A stretch of DNA of 64,000 nucleotides from Elgaria multicarinata webbii (taxonomy: Eukaryota > Chordata > Lepidosauria > Squamata > Anguidae): contig NC_086183.1 in the NCBI RefSeq assembly GCF_023053635.1, forward strand, positions 32,407,501 to 32,471,500, read 5' to 3'. Made by a program: the position numbers and the translations under genes. Shown piece after piece: positions 21,085 to 33,427 of this stretch; position 1 is the first letter of the stretch; each line of letters starts with the position of its first letter. The notes under the pieces are model-generated. The model was not told the DNA's origin. It worked only from the letters and a program-made list of their open reading frames with translations, and made no database searches.

Positions 21085-21285
21085 TGCGCCAGCAGCAGGT
21101 TTTGAGCACATTGCAGTAATCTAATCAGGAGGTAACCAGGGTATGGATCACTTTGGCCAGATCCACCTTTTCCAGGGAAGGGGGCACTGGAACAACAAAT
21201 GAAGTTTTGCAAAGCCACTCCGGTCCTCAACAGTCACCCAAGGTTCTAGGAGCATTACTGGATCCAGGAGCACCCCCCAAAGTAG
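21085..21285 (-). mobile_element. L2-like LINE ORF2 fragment
   Basis: CATTGCAGTAATCTAATCAG...GTATGGATCACTTTGGCC and TGGATCCAGGAGCACCCCCC parallel 9968-10140. Confidence 0.6.
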
Positions 21286-21324
21286 ACAGATGTTCCGCTT
21301 TTCCATGAAATTGACTAACCCCCA

Positions 21325-21556
21325 CTTAATTATTACATTTATATCCCACCATTTCCCCCCTCCTTAAGGAACTCAAGGCGGCATACATAATCCTCATCCT
21401 CTGTTTTATTTTCACAATAACCCTGTGAAGTAGGTTAGGCTGAGAGTCAGTGACTGGCCCAGAGTTACCCAGTGAGCTTCCATGGCCGAGTGGGGACTAG
21501 AATTCAAAACTCCCAAGCCCCGGGTCCAGCACTCTAGCCATTAGACCATGCTAGCG
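21325..21556 (-). repeat. tRNA-derived SINE (Sauria/Squam-like)
   Basis: ATTTATATCCCACCATTTCC...GACTGGCCCAGAGTTACCCA...CACTCTAGCCATTAGACCATG is a nearly complete antisense copy. Confidence 0.75.
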
Positions 21557-21559
21557 TTT

Positions 21560-22235
21560 TATTTATTTATTTATTTTATTACATTTTTATACCGCCCAAT
21601 AGCCAAAGCTCTCTGGGCGGTTCACAAAAATTAAAACTATGAAGAATATAATAAAACAACCAACAGGTTAAAAACACAAATACAAAATATAGTATAAAAA
21701 GCACAACCAGGATAAAACCATGCAGCAGAAGTTGATATAAGATTAAAATATAGAATTAAAATAGTAAAATTTAAATGTAAGTTAAAATTAGTTGTTAACA
21801 TACTGAGAGAATAAAAAGGTCTTCAGCTGGCTACGAAAGGAGTACAGTGTAGGTGCCAGGCGGACCTCTCTGGGGAGCTCGTTCCACAGCCGGGGTGCCA
21901 CAGCAGAGAAGGCCCTCCTCCTAGTAGCCACCTGCCTCACTTCCTTTGGCAGGGGCTCACGGAGAAGGGCCCCTGTGGATGATCTTAAGGTCCGGGCAGG
22001 TACATATGGGAGGAGGTGTTCCTTCAAATAACCTGGCCCCAAGCTGGCTTTGAATGTTAGTATCAGAACTTTGAATTGGGCCCGGACCTGGACTGGCAGC
22101 CAATGAAGTTGTAAAAGGACAGGCATAATGTGGTCTTGCCGGCCAGTCCCTGTTAGTAAACGGGCTGCCCTGTTTAGTACCAGTTGAAGTTTCCGGACCA
22201 TTTTCAAAGGCAGGCAGCCCCACATACAACAAAGC
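21560..22235 (-). mobile_element. L2-like LINE 3' end
   Basis: A (TTTA)n tail, then CCGCCCAATAGCCAAAGCTC, then a minus-strand ORF2 end such as [20 protein letters not shown] and [19 protein letters not shown]. Colinear with 9309-9960. Confidence 0.88.
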
Positions 22236-22887
22236 CATCTTAAACCAGAGCTGCCATCACCCACCAGGGGTTCCTATGTTGTTCTGATTTGGAACACCCG
22301 TTCTCTTTTTAAGAAGTCCTCTTCTCCTCCAAACGATGAGAGCACTTTTGCTGCCCCATCCATCCTGAAAGGAACTCGAGCGAGCTAGCATCACCTTTGG
22401 GGTCATCTGACACAATTTGTGCAGGCATCTCCTTACTTGACAGAGCAAAACGACTGTGCATTATGCAATTAGCATGCCCGTTATCTATATTAAGCAACCA
22501 CATCAATAATTATGATACATTTGCTGCACTCGTTGCGGCGGAAAGGTTTTTGAGGCCCAGCTGTCTCGCCAGAAAGCTAGAAGCTGCAAGGGCTGTGTCA
22601 TGGCTTGGTGAGGCTGTGCCAAATTTCTAACCAATGTTGGGTTTTAATTGTGCAAGAAGGATCTCGGTAGACTGCAGAGCTGAGATTAAAAACAGCAAAG
22701 GGATATGTGTGTATGTTTAAAACACACACACAAATTCTTCCCAATATTCTGATCTCTTGGTCTCAAACGTCACAAAAGATGTGAACAAATTGGGGAGGGG
22801 GAGAATCCTGTGTGTGTTTGTTCGGAGGTATCTCCCACTGTGATCGATGGCGTTTACACACAAGTAAGTATGCGCACTTGCGCAGCA

Positions 22888-23035
22888 CTACAGTCTAACA
22901 GCATAACCCTATACATGCCTCCTCAGAAGTCCTATTGGGTTCGAAGGAGCTTATTCTTTGGTAAATGGGTATAGGGTTGCACCCTAAATGCAGTTACTAC
23001 AGGGTAAGTCCCATGGAACACAGTGGGATTTACTT
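22888..23035. repeat. Palindromic repeat of the CCCTATACATG type
   Basis: AACCCTATACATGCCTCCTC and AAATGGGTATAGGGTTGCAC form inverted ends. A further GGTAAGTCCCATGG...GTGGGATTTACT segment follows. Confidence 0.5.
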
Positions 23036-23165
23036 TATTACATTTATATCTCGCATTTTTCCTCCTTAAGGAACTCAAGGTGGCATACATAATCCTCCGC
23101 TCCATTTTATCCTCAGAACAACCCTGTGGGGTGGGGTGGGCTGCGACTGGTCCAAAGCCACTCAT
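23036..23165 (-). repeat. Partial SINE
   Basis: ACATTTATATCTCGCATTTT...GGAACTCAAGGTGGCATACA matches the tail half of the element at 21325. Confidence 0.6.
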
Positions 23166-23399
23166 TTGGAGATGAGCCTCCAATTGCTGCCCCTTACGCT
23201 GGAATATTTTAAATGTGATCTTAATATTTATATGCGAACCGCCTAAGGATTTTATATTTAGCGGTATGCCAGTATCCCAGCCCAACAAATAAATATAATG
23301 GTTAAGAAATACTCCCAGATTCGTTCCTCCTTTATTTCTCCTTAGTTATTTTAATTCTTTTTTAAAAATCAAAATAAAATGCACAGATGAAAGCAAGGA

Positions 23400-24660
23400 A
23401 GCGACCTAGCCCCTTCCCTCCGTTCGCCCGGCTGAGATAACGGGAGTGTGCGTGCGCTGAGCGCAACTGCCTGCGCCGGGGCGCAAAGCAAACACACAAA
23501 GGCTGCGATCCGAGGAGCCCCCCCTCACCCCCCCCGGGAGTAAAACGCCCATCCTGGCTGGGACCCAACAGGGATCGCTTCGGGAGCCGGGCGGATCGGG
23601 GGCTGGCGAGGTGGGCGGGGGCGCAAGTCTGCGCTCCCTGGATGATCTCAAGAGCAGGCTGCGCTTCCTCGCACGCCGCCCTGGCAAGGCAGGCAGGCGC
23701 ACGCGGGCGCGAGGCAGAGAGCTGCAAGGCTAGCTAGCGCCTGCCCGTGGCTACTACCGCCTTGCAAGCCGGGCAACCAGCCAGCCAGACCCGCTGCTGC
23801 TGCTGCTCCTGCAGCAGCGCCTCTCCCTTGTGTGCCGACGCACGCACGCGCACATGCCAAAGCCAGCCAGGGACAGGCCTCGCGCCTGCAGGAGGGCGGC
23901 GGGGGTGGGGTGGGGGGACAGGCTCCCCTCCCCCGGCGAGCAGGAGAACGAGGCGCGCACGCGCTCTCGCCGCCGCTGCGCGCCCCGTTTTCTCCGTTCT
24001 CCCTCGCTGCGCGAGTGCGCGCACGCTGCTTTCTCCCTCTCCCTCCTCTCTCCATAGTAGCGGTCCGGGAGCCCCGCCCACTTCTCTTCCCCCTCGCTGC
24101 AGCCTAGCCTGCCCCGCCCACTTTCTCCCTCCCTCCGTCCCTCCGCCGGCGCGCGCCAGCAGCGCTCTCTTCGCCCTCTCCTCCTCCTCCTCCTCCTCCT
24201 CCTCCTGTGCTCGCTCGCTCCCCCGCCCGCCCGCCTCACGGGGCTGCGCGCGCACCCACGCGGTCTCGCGCTCGATGGTGGTGCCGCGGCCGCCGCCTCC
24301 TTCTCCTCAGCAGCGGCAGCAGCTACTACTCCTTGTGAGGCAAAGAAGCCGCCTCACTTGCCGCCATTACAGGCCTCGCTCGCTCTCTTCCGTCTCTTCC
24401 CTCACCGCGCAGGGACCGAGGGAAGGAAGGAAGGAAGGAAGAGAGAGAGAGAGAGGGAGAGGGAGAGGGAGGGAGGGGAACATGGCGCCGCCTCCTTCTC
24501 CTCCCGCTGCCGCCTCGGGTCCTTCTCCGCCCCGCCCCGAGAGCCCGGCCCGGACCCGCTGCGGATCCGGTAGGTACCTTCGGATCGAGCCCTCCCTTCT
24601 CCTCGCCCCGCCCCGGTTCCCATTGAGGGGGGGGGGGAAGGAACAATGAGGAGCCCGCCT
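23400..24660 (+). promoter_or_regulatory. ARHGAP35: CpG island promoter of ARHGAP35
   Basis: CpG dinucleotides and GC content rise sharply compared with the AT-rich flanks. The island holds GC-box-like CCCGCCC runs, repeated CGCACGC and a (CTC)n tract at 24178-24206. No recognisable repeat lies in it. Long open frames here on both strands reflect GC richness, not coding. Confidence 0.8.
24300..24569 (+). other. ARHGAP35: Probable ARHGAP35 non-coding first exon (5' end uncertain)
   Basis: GC-rich sequence in the CpG island ends in a good donor, GATCCG|GTAGGT, at 24570. It contains GCCGCCATTAC (YY1-like) near 24359, a GGAA/GA tract at 24420-24480 and an ATG in strong context (GGGGAACATGGCG) at 24482. 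Assignment is by position: it is the only CpG island upstream of the coding exon and on the right strand. The transcription start is unknown. Confidence 0.55.
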
Positions 24661-25600
24661 CATCCTAAGGGTACAGCCCCCCCGCCCCATTTACCTCAGA
24701 CATCCAATCTAAGCGAGGGGGGGGAGACACAGAGGAGGGGGTGACAGTGAAGGGAGGGGAATATATGTGTGTGTGTGTGAGAGAGAGGGGGGGGGGCAGA
24801 GGAGGTACTCGTGTTTTTCCTGAGGGGGGAGAGAGAGAGAGAGAGAGAGAGAAATGGAGGAATTCTCTCCTTCCCCGTTGCCCGCACGCACCGCGAGGGG
24901 AGGGGTGCGGTGCGAAGAAAAGACCCTTCCCCGCGAGGGAGCGTGGGGGAGGGGCAGAGAGCACCTCCTCCCTCCCCTCCCCTCCCAAATACGTCTGTCT
25001 CCTTTCTCTCTCTCTCTCTCTCTTCCCCCCCCCGGCCGCCCGCCCCGTGAGGTGTTTAGACGGGGGGGGGGAATGTGTGCAGTAAAGGGCAAAAAAAAAC
25101 AACCCCTGCTCCGTGTTGTTGAGGGGTGGTGGCGAGCCGAGCCTTTCTTCCGTCTCTTCGTCCACGCCCCCCCCCCCCCCAACATCAGCTTCCATGCCAT
25201 GTTTGGGATGATAAACTTGAGGTATTGGGTATAAAAAGAGTATCTCCGTGGCGTATTTGGAGGGGGGGGAGGGAAGAGGAGGGAAGAGACTTCCTTGGAT
25301 CTTTGGGAGAGGAGGGGGGGAGGCGCCCCTCCCCTCAACAAGCTGTGCCAGTATTCAAAGGGGTGGGGATGGGTGCAAGAAATGCAGGAAAGAGGAATTT
25401 GAGATATTAAGGTAATGGTGACAGTAATGATTGTTCTCTCTTTCTCTCTCTCCCCCCCCCCATTCTGTGTTCTCTTTTGGGTGGGATGGAATTGGTGAGT
25501 GGCTCCATATAACAGTGTTGAAGGTGCTTGAGGTTGGGGAGGGGCATATGGAGGTGCCTAGAATTACATGAGGGGGGGAATCCGTTCTCATGTCCCATGA
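24661..25600 (+). repeat. Purine/pyrimidine-rich low-complexity tracts after ARHGAP35 exon 1
   Basis: Repeated runs of G7-G9, (GA)n at 24827-24852 and (CT)n at 25001-25022 lie at the start of intron 1. Overlapping open frames on both strands are by-products of this composition. Confidence 0.8.
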
Positions 25601-27482
25601 AGATGCATTAGATCGAAACTTGTGAAGAATTTGCCTAGAGGAGAGCAGAAGCCACGCTCATTACTTTTGTGTGTGGGGGGGGCGTTATGTGTGTGGGGAT
25701 CTGGGCTTAGTATGTGGGGGGAGACACTTTACTATAAGGCTCAGGGAAAAGGGATTCATGAAAAAATCCTTTTTAGCATTTGTAATCTGGAGATAATGTT
25801 GGACAGGGTCTGGTAATAATCTGTTTGCTACTTTCTATAGGGTGGTCCTACCTCCAAGAAGCACTTGAGGCGGATGATTGGGGTGGCAAATGTTGCCAGT
25901 AGTTTTCTCCAGCCCCATTCTCTAGGAACTAGAGATTCTTTCTCCTAATTTTGAAGGAGTTTGGATTTGCTGAGATCATGCCTTACGGGGGAAGAGAATC
26001 TCCCTTTCACGCTCTAAGGAGGTTGGGAAGTGGTACTGTTGCCCTCAGATGGAGGGGATACTCCTCTAAACACTGAAGGGGCACAGGACCATACTTTTTC
26101 CTGAATGTGTATGGATTGTTGCCCATTCCCCAAAGAACTCGTCTATCCTATATAAAATTAGAGGCACACATTAGGTTAACTATTCTTCTTTTTCACTCTT
26201 TCTGTTAAAAGCAGCCCTTCACCCTCCCTATCTATTTATGAGTTGTCAAATTGTGAGAGAGGTGAGATGTCTCTTTCAGTGTTCTCATTTTTCTCTTGTC
26301 TTGTTCTCTTGGGACATCTTCCAGCTGAAGAATGACATATTTTTGCCAGATGTAGACATTATGTGTGCTAGTTAATTCTATGAAAGGTAATAAGAGTTTT
26401 TCCTCAACTTGTTGATGTGTGTTCAAACTTGGTGTTTTATTTTTTAGCAGTTTATCAAGATGATGATAATAAATAAACCTCTTGAAGATGGTTTTACTAG
26501 AGGAGAAGGTGAAATAGGGAGCGCCAGTGTATACTTGGGAATACGGGTACCCTATCCTGTTCATGGTGCCTACTATTGCGTGGGGACCTGGGTTATATCC
26601 AAATAGTCTTACAGTTATATAGAAGTTATCTAAAATATATATAGAGAAAGGAGGAAATGCACTGTTAGGTAATATTTCCAACTTTTCTGAGACTTTCCCC
26701 ATAACATTCCTTTACCTCCCACCCCACCATCTGGTGTTCCTTTCCCCTGCTGTGTTATTGAGAGATTTAAACCTCCTAGACTTGTACCTTCAGGTCATAT
26801 GTAACTCCTTGCCATTGTGCTTTCCTGAAGGCGGGTGGGGTTAATTGAGAGCAGTGGCCTTTTCCTTGAGAATCTATTCTGTTTAAATGATTTTATTGGG
26901 AGGAGTTTATTTTCTGACTTTGCGATGGGTTATAACATGCAAGGATGCCATCTTTCTCTATTCCAAGATTAGAGAAGGGTCATGGTGGCACTCCTTTAAT
27001 TATTGTACTGGGCTTTGAACTTCCTTAATCATCTGACAGACAGGAAGAAAAACTCTTCCAAACCTGAATATCTCAGATTGTTTCAATCCTTAAACAAATT
27101 GTCCTGCATATTTTGTTGTTGTTGTTAAGCCTTCATCTGTATTGAGGAATCACCAAAGATCCTTACACCAAACTTATTTTAGTTCTGAAATAAGTTAGAC
27201 TGTGGCACAGCTAAAAGACAAATGATGGGCACCTAGTTTACTAGACATTATCTCCGTCTACTTTTAGTCATTGTAGAGATTCTAGCCCAAGACTAAGCTA
27301 AACCTGAACTTTATGTTTAAGGAAGTTCCTTTTTTTGAGAACTAGAGATGATAGTAAACACTGCCTGGTATATCAGATAATTTAAACAGTAGTACTCATA
27401 GCAGGATGGGAACCTGGGCCTTAAGCATGTTGTTGGGCTAAAACTGGTTGAATAAATGTGCTCTTGGATGTTTCTGAAAGTT
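25601..27482. other. ARHGAP35 intron 1, nothing recognised
   Basis: Unique sequence without a coding or repeat match that I can support. Confidence 0.4.
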
Positions 27483-27655
27483 AGGAATACAGGAAGCTGC
27501 CTTATACAGAGTCAGAACATTGGTCCATCTAGCCCATTATTGTCAACTGACAGGCAGGAGTCTTTCTTTGCCCTTTCTAGAGAAGCCAAGGATTGAACCT
27601 GGGACTTTCTGCATGCAAAGCATATGCTCTATCACACTGAGCAGTGTTTGCACTT
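27483..27655 (-). repeat. tRNA-derived SINE, antisense
   Basis: GGAAGCTGCCTTATACAGAG...GGATTGAACCTGGGACTTTC...GCATATGCTCTATCAC is the reverse complement of a tRNA-like head joined to a SINE body. It is a SINE, not a tRNA gene: the anticodon arm is degenerate. Confidence 0.7.
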
Positions 27656-28300
27656 AATGCTAAACCATGGTGTAGGTTGTTGTATTCTTGGTTGTTGGGT
27701 TGTGCAAACCCAGCCGTATTAGCAAACCATGGTTTTGTAACCGTGAACAACCCAGAAAAAGGCCCACGTTTGTTGTTGGGTTGTGAACTTTGGAACCTGG
27801 TTTGCAAGTAATGACAACCCAGAGTACAGGTTGAGTATGGGAATCATGGGTGGTTGTTGAATCATGGGTTGTCATTACATGTGAACACTCCACTGTGGTT
27901 TAGCTATGGATTGGTAACTATGAATAACTCAAACCCAATAACAAGCCATGGCCTTATTTGCATGTAATGACAACCCAGTATATGGGTTAAATCATTGGTT
28001 GTCGTTACGTGCAAACCCTGCACTATCATGTAACTATGGGTTGTGAACCACAAACAACCCAGAATTTACATACCAATAGTGCTTGGGCGGTATAAAAATG
28101 CAATAAATCCCAACAAAAAAACATGGGTTCGCTTTCTGAGTTTATAGTTAACAAATAGTTAAACCATAGTGCAGGGTTCATATGTAATGACAACCCATAC
28201 TCTGGGTTGTAACTACATGTGAACTAAGATTGTTTTAACCATTGGTTTTTGTTACATGTGAGCCCAAAATGATGGGTTGTTCATGGGTTATTTTGCCAGG
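27656..28300. repeat. Array of short inverted repeats around GTAATGACAACCCA (family C)
   Basis: Three hairpin units run GTAATGACAACCCA...TGGGTTGTCATTAC or similar, at 27808-27878, 27964-28008 and 28183-28216. Between them AACCATGG and GGGTTGTGAAC modules recur in both orientations. A short LINE tail (GGGCGGTATAAAAATGCAAT) sits at about 28084-28110. Confidence 0.65.
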
Positions 28301-31177
28301 CTACAGAGGTGGCAGGCAGGAGTAGTAAGAAAAACCAGCTGCTTCATATGCTAGTACCACAGTGCCACAAAAGCATTTGCGATATAGGAAGTGAATGGGC
28401 AAAGGAGGAGGGAAAAGAGAACCCAAGGATTGAGAAAACAAACCAGGCTTTGTTCGATATCCTGTCAGACAAACCCTAGGTAGGGGAGCAATCGTTAACC
28501 AATGGTTAGTGTTATGTGCAAACAAGGTCACTGAGTTTGTTCATACCCTCATCTTTAAATGTTTGGCTTCTCAGCTTTTAGTTTTTTGTAGTTCTTTTAC
28601 TGGTACAGTTATAGCTTTCTGCCTAGTCTTATACGAAGAACAAGAAACTGGATCTACACCCTTAATATTGGTATCAACAGGGTATGACAATTAAAAGTTA
28701 CTTTGCAGAGAGAGTTCTGCAAAGGATAATTCAGTTCAAAATAACTGCTTGGTCCTTCTTTAAAGCATTGCTTTAAATGGAGAAATAGTTATACATATAT
28801 GTAATCCTCCAGATCGCTGGGTCAGTTAGCAAACAAAAATGTTCCTTTGTGATGCACGTCAAAATAATTTTGATCAGTGGGATAGTCATGAGGTTTTAAT
28901 TTTAAATAGTGTTGGAGAAATCTTAGCAAGGATTCAGAGCATGCATACCATTAGCTTTTTGTTGTTGTTTGGGGGGTGGGGTAAAGCTGGTTAATTATAG
29001 TCAGTAGGAAATTAATTTGATCCTGAAAGGCCTTTTAGATTCATCTGAGTGTTCAGTTGCAAGAATCCAAGTTCATTCTCTGTAGCGAGGTTTGAAAATA
29101 TTGCCAACAGCAGATTTTCAGGATGTGGCAGTAAATTGATTTTTTCTCGCCATGCAGTGTGGACTGAAGCCTTAGATCTGGCTTTTTACCACCATTTACA
29201 TTCTTAGTGAGAAATGTTAGTGTGTTTTCCTCTGTGAGAACATTTTATATAGTAAAGCAAATATTTTGAAATAATAATAAAAAAATACCAAATATATATA
29301 TAATAAAGCAAATAGACAGCTTCACTGATCTGGTTTTCCCTTGTGCTCCCAAGCTAGATAACTGGTTTGGTAGAATTTGTTGGAGATGCTGAGAGTTGAG
29401 ATATTGAAGGAGGAAATTGAAAGCAAATGTTATGTTTTCAACTGCTTTTGTTCATGTATTGACGGCTTCAAGAATCCTTGGAGGTAACATTTTCTGTGAT
29501 ACTTATATAGGCCTGTTGTTAAGATTGTTCTACAAATGTTCAGCATTTTTCCTTACTGGTCCTTCTTGGGTAGATAAAGTTGGGGTGCTGAGCCAAGGGA
29601 ATAAGTAGTAATGTATTGTTTTAACAAATCTTTGTAAAGTAGGTTAGGATTCAGTGCTTGAATGCCCTACACCTTTTGTAAGTTTCACATTTGTCTTGTA
29701 AAAGATCTATGTCATTCTGATGTAATGCTACTGCATTTTCTTCAGTCAAGTTTGGATAATGCAAATAATTGATTTTTGTGCTTCATGTAGAAGTGTGTGT
29801 GTGATTTTTTCTCTCAATCAGCCCAGGCATCATTTTGCTCTTATAGTTGGTATCTCAGCCATTAATATCTTTACTTGGAAGTAAGTGTAGTTTTCTTTAT
29901 GTTACCAATAAGTGTGTTTTAGGATTGCAGCTTAAAAATGTTTTAAAATGCATACAATTCCAAGTTATTTGGAGTTAATTTGACCTTGTCCTTGATTAGC
30001 AATTGAATGAGTAGTTTGAATTGCTATGTTTCTAGAACAAACTAACACTTTGGTGTAAGTGTTTTTAGCCCTGTTGATTTATTAATTTTAACTAGAACTG
30101 GTTACTTGCAGATTTATTGCAGCAGAGAGATTTTTACATGTTCTGTAATCCCACTATTGGGTTCTTAGTTTTGAAGAATAGTGGGGTATTTTCAGCATTA
30201 AGTATCCTCTTGAGCCATTTTAATGTAATTTGCTGAAATATCCTTCTTTTTCAAAGTCTCCCCATCTTTCCTTTTGTTCAAATTGAATTCCTTTCCTACA
30301 TGCTTATCAAGAAACCTCTTGCGTGCAACTCGTGTTCTTATTCTAACATAGCATGGTCATTGTGGGCTGACAGATAACTCGCAACTTTTCCTTTTGACTT
30401 GATGTGGTTAAAGACAAATTGAATCCATTTTATTAGTGTAGTTGCTTGTAGTTAGGCTAAAAAATGCTGTCACTTAATACTATGTTTTACAAAGCCTGTG
30501 GTGATGGGTCAGAGACATACAACTTGTTCAGTACTGGGGGACACATTTGGGAAGTATTAGGAATTGGAATGATGCCACTAAATAGCATATTTTAAGTGCA
30601 CATAAAATCAATGGCACAAGTGTGGTGGTCACTGTAATAGAGAAGTGTCTTCTAATGTGCTGGTCACTAGTATGGAATTACTGTTCCAAATGTTTTTGAA
30701 TCCTTGGTGCAGAGGGTTTTCCCAAACTTGGTAAGTAAGTTTTGTTGTTGTTTTGATTACTAAGCATTTCAAAAATCATAGTTTGGTTTCAAATATAAGG
30801 CCAAACTGCAACTATTTCATGGTTTGGCACTACATGAAGCCCTGTGCTCACACTCTCTCCTTCCCTCATTCTGATTTCTCCTCTCACTTCTTATTTAGTG
30901 GAAACCATTGTTTGCTGTTACATTTAACCAGGCAAACCATGCCTTGTGCTAAAATGGCAGTGAGAGGAAATTAACATACATGAGGGAGAGGAGAGTGCAT
31001 GAGCAGAGGTCTCATTTACGTAACACTGAACCATGTTTTGGTATTATGTCCAAACTGACCTAGTCTTAAAGCTTATCATTGCATGCATGAGTTTCTTAGC
31101 CATTTGCTGGCTAGATTGTGTGTGTATTTGTGTACATACTGACCACATTAACTTATCATGCTTAACTATAGTGTAAC

Positions 31178-31315
31178 ATAGTCTTCCACAAACTGGTGCC
31201 CTTCAGATGTTTTGGATTTCAGTTCTCATCATCCCCAGCTAGCAAGGCCAATCATCATAAGTACTGGGAGTTGTAGTCCAAAAGAACTACAGGGCACCAG
31301 ATTGAGGAAGGTTGA
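31178..31315. mobile_element. Old family B-type palindromic MITE
   Basis: ACTGGTGCCCTTCAGATG...CTGGGAGTTGTAGTCC...GGGCACCAGATTGAGG: both arms are recognisable and diverged. Confidence 0.65.
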
Positions 31316-31865
31316 TTTAGTACGATGGGCACAGCGAGCCTTAGGCTGCAGCGAGCCTTGGGCCTGCACCCTCCCTTTCTCCTCGAAGAGGAGAACTTCA
31401 GAAAAAAATGCTTCTGCTTTTAGTTAACCACAGTTTCCTGTGGTATTTGAACCCAGAATTGTGGTCAATGCTTTCTCTGATTAATTTCAATACGCCAGTC
31501 ACATAACCATAGTTTGTGTAATGACAGTCAGTCATTGCAGATGACACGACAAACCACGGTTGGTGGGTGGGTTGGTGAGCAGGAGAAGCAAAAGGCTCTG
31601 AATTCCTCCACCTGGCTGTGCAGGAGGAGGGTGCAAGTCTGAGGCTCATTCTTTCTCATGTTCATCATGCTAAACCATGGTTTAACATGATGTGCAGATG
31701 TGGCCACTGTGAACTGTATTGCCCATCTGCTATTAAAATATTTAGCAATGATTATTTAGAAAGGTCACTCACCAAGATGAGGATTTAACATGCTGTCATT
31801 GTTTTGCCTTTTGAAATTATGTTGTCACCACAATTGGCAAAACAGTTGATCATAAAGTAAGATGT

Positions 31866-31975
31866 TTTGAACTTCAAGTCCTATCAGCTCCAACCAACAT
31901 GGTAAATGGTCAGGGAGTGTGGGAGTTGAAGTCCATCTGGAGGGTCACAGGTTCCTACTCCTGCTTTGAGATATA
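31866..31975. mobile_element. Family B-type MITE remnant
   Basis: AACTTCAAGTCCTATCAGCT...GTGGGAGTTGAAGTCCATCT...GGAGGGTCACAGG keeps the inner parts of both arms. Confidence 0.5.
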
Positions 31976-32280
31976 CTGGATTTTAGCCAGCCTTGCAAAT
32001 AAGTTACGGATTTATTTATTTTTTAACTATAAATAGATTATGTAGTAAGGTTGTTCCTGCTTCCTTTTTTCCTTCAGTTAAATAACAAAAGTCCAGACTC
32101 ACTGGATAGCATCCTTTTAAATACAAAGGATATTTTTTTCTATTTGGGAGAAAGAGTAGTAGTAATCTTACAGCAGGAGAATTGCAATGTGACATACAGC
32201 TCATTTTCCTTTAAAACTATCTTGTATACTCTCTGAAAATAAATGAGATGTGTCCAGAAATAATAGTGGGTCCAGACTTA

Positions 32281-32401
32281 TAATGCAATCTTATGCATGT
32301 TTAGTCAGAAAAAAAGTCTGACAACTCCCGTTATGGCTGTCGGGGGAATGTTGGGAGTTGTAGGATTTTTTTTCTGTCTAAACATGTATAGGATTGCATC
32401 C
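32281..32401. repeat. Inverted repeat with CAATCTTATGCATG ends
   Basis: The left arm has ATGCAATCTTATGCATGTTT...GACAACTCCCG and the right arm has GGGAGTTGTAGG...AACATGTATAGGATTGCAT. The arms are about 50 bp each. Confidence 0.65.
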
Positions 32402-32520
32402 TTAGTCATATTTAGAGCAGACCCACTGAAATAAATTGTTAGTCATGACTAACATAAATCCATTTGATTTCAGTGGGTCTTCTTTAAATAGGACTAGGTC
32501 TGGTGCCAATGCATTATTAT
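32402..32520. repeat. Inverted repeat centred on TTAGTCATGACTAA
   Basis: AGACCCACTGAAATAAATT...TTAGTCATGACTAA...GATTTCAGTGGGTCT forms a palindrome of about 110 bp with an exact 14-bp core. Confidence 0.6.
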
Positions 32521-33427
32521 TTAGCCTTTTTAGGGTTATTGTGCCTCAATGTCAATAAAAGGGCACAGGCAGCCGTTCTGATCCTTTACGGGGAGAAAGA
32601 CCCACATCCACAGTAATACAATTCCTTTATTAGGACCAACTGAAATATCACAAAGTGGTGGGCAAGCTTTTGAATTTTCCAGTAAGTGTAAATGTAAATA
32701 AAGTATTTCCCCCTGTATTTTCCCTTCTTTATGGAAAAGTCAAACATGTGCAGTTTCTTTTGGGCCTGTAAGTGAGAAAGCATAATTATGAAGGTGTTAG
32801 CAGCACTAGACTAACTTTAGTTGTTGTTGGTAAGATGCATCCTATGAAAACTTCTCTCCTTTTCATCATCATTTATTATATGGTCAAAGACCCAATGAGT
32901 GAAAACTTCCATGCTTCCAAGATCTAGTCTTTCACTTTTAGAACTATGTCTTCAGGGTGAATTGATTTTTAAATCTAGGTTATTTAAATAATTGATCTAA
33001 ATCTTCTAGCTTTCCAAGTCATTTATTTCCTGAACAAGTATGCATACAAATTGGTTGCTAGAATAATTAAAACATGTCTGTTTGCAACTAAATCGACCCT
33101 TTATACTACCTGTAGGCATAATCCAAAACCTCTAGTCATGCACCCAACATGACTTTTGCTTTGGGTAATTGTGAAATCAAGGATTTTTGTGTGGACACTA
33201 AGCAAGATGATTTATTTAAAGGTGAAGTGCCCATTCCAGAAGCAAAGGGTGGTAATTCTGTGTCATGGCTATTTTGCATCTAAATAAGCATCCATCCGTT
33301 TGTTCTACAGTAACTAAATGTTCACCATTTGAAGAAACAGAATTATAATATCTAAAGGTTTGATCTCAAAAATTGTTGTTTTTTTGCCCCATTTTGCTCT
33401 TTATAAAGAAAAGCAGGCTTTAAGCCA

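Larger units (their letters stand above)
16661..23399. other. Intergenic spacer between divergent AP2S1 and ARHGAP35 promoters
   Basis: The spacer is mostly LINE, SINE and MITE sequence, annotated separately, with a (GGA)n tract near 16757-16778. Unique pieces such as 18.05-18.95, 19.85-20.85 and 22.25-22.88 kb hold no recognisable gene. Confidence 0.7.

Noticed and set aside
23747-24649. 300-codon plus-strand open frame, with several overlapping minus-strand frames
   Set aside because: It lies in the CpG island, its composition is low-complexity Ser/Pro/Arg, there is no homology that I recognise, and equally long frames exist on the other strand.
24665-25341. Long minus-strand open frames in purine-rich sequence
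   Set aside because: These are translations of (CT)n and (GGG)n tracts; no motif and no codon pattern.
27590-27650. Possible tRNA gene on the minus strand
   Set aside because: It is the tRNA-like head of a SINE; the cloverleaf is incomplete and continues into the SINE body.
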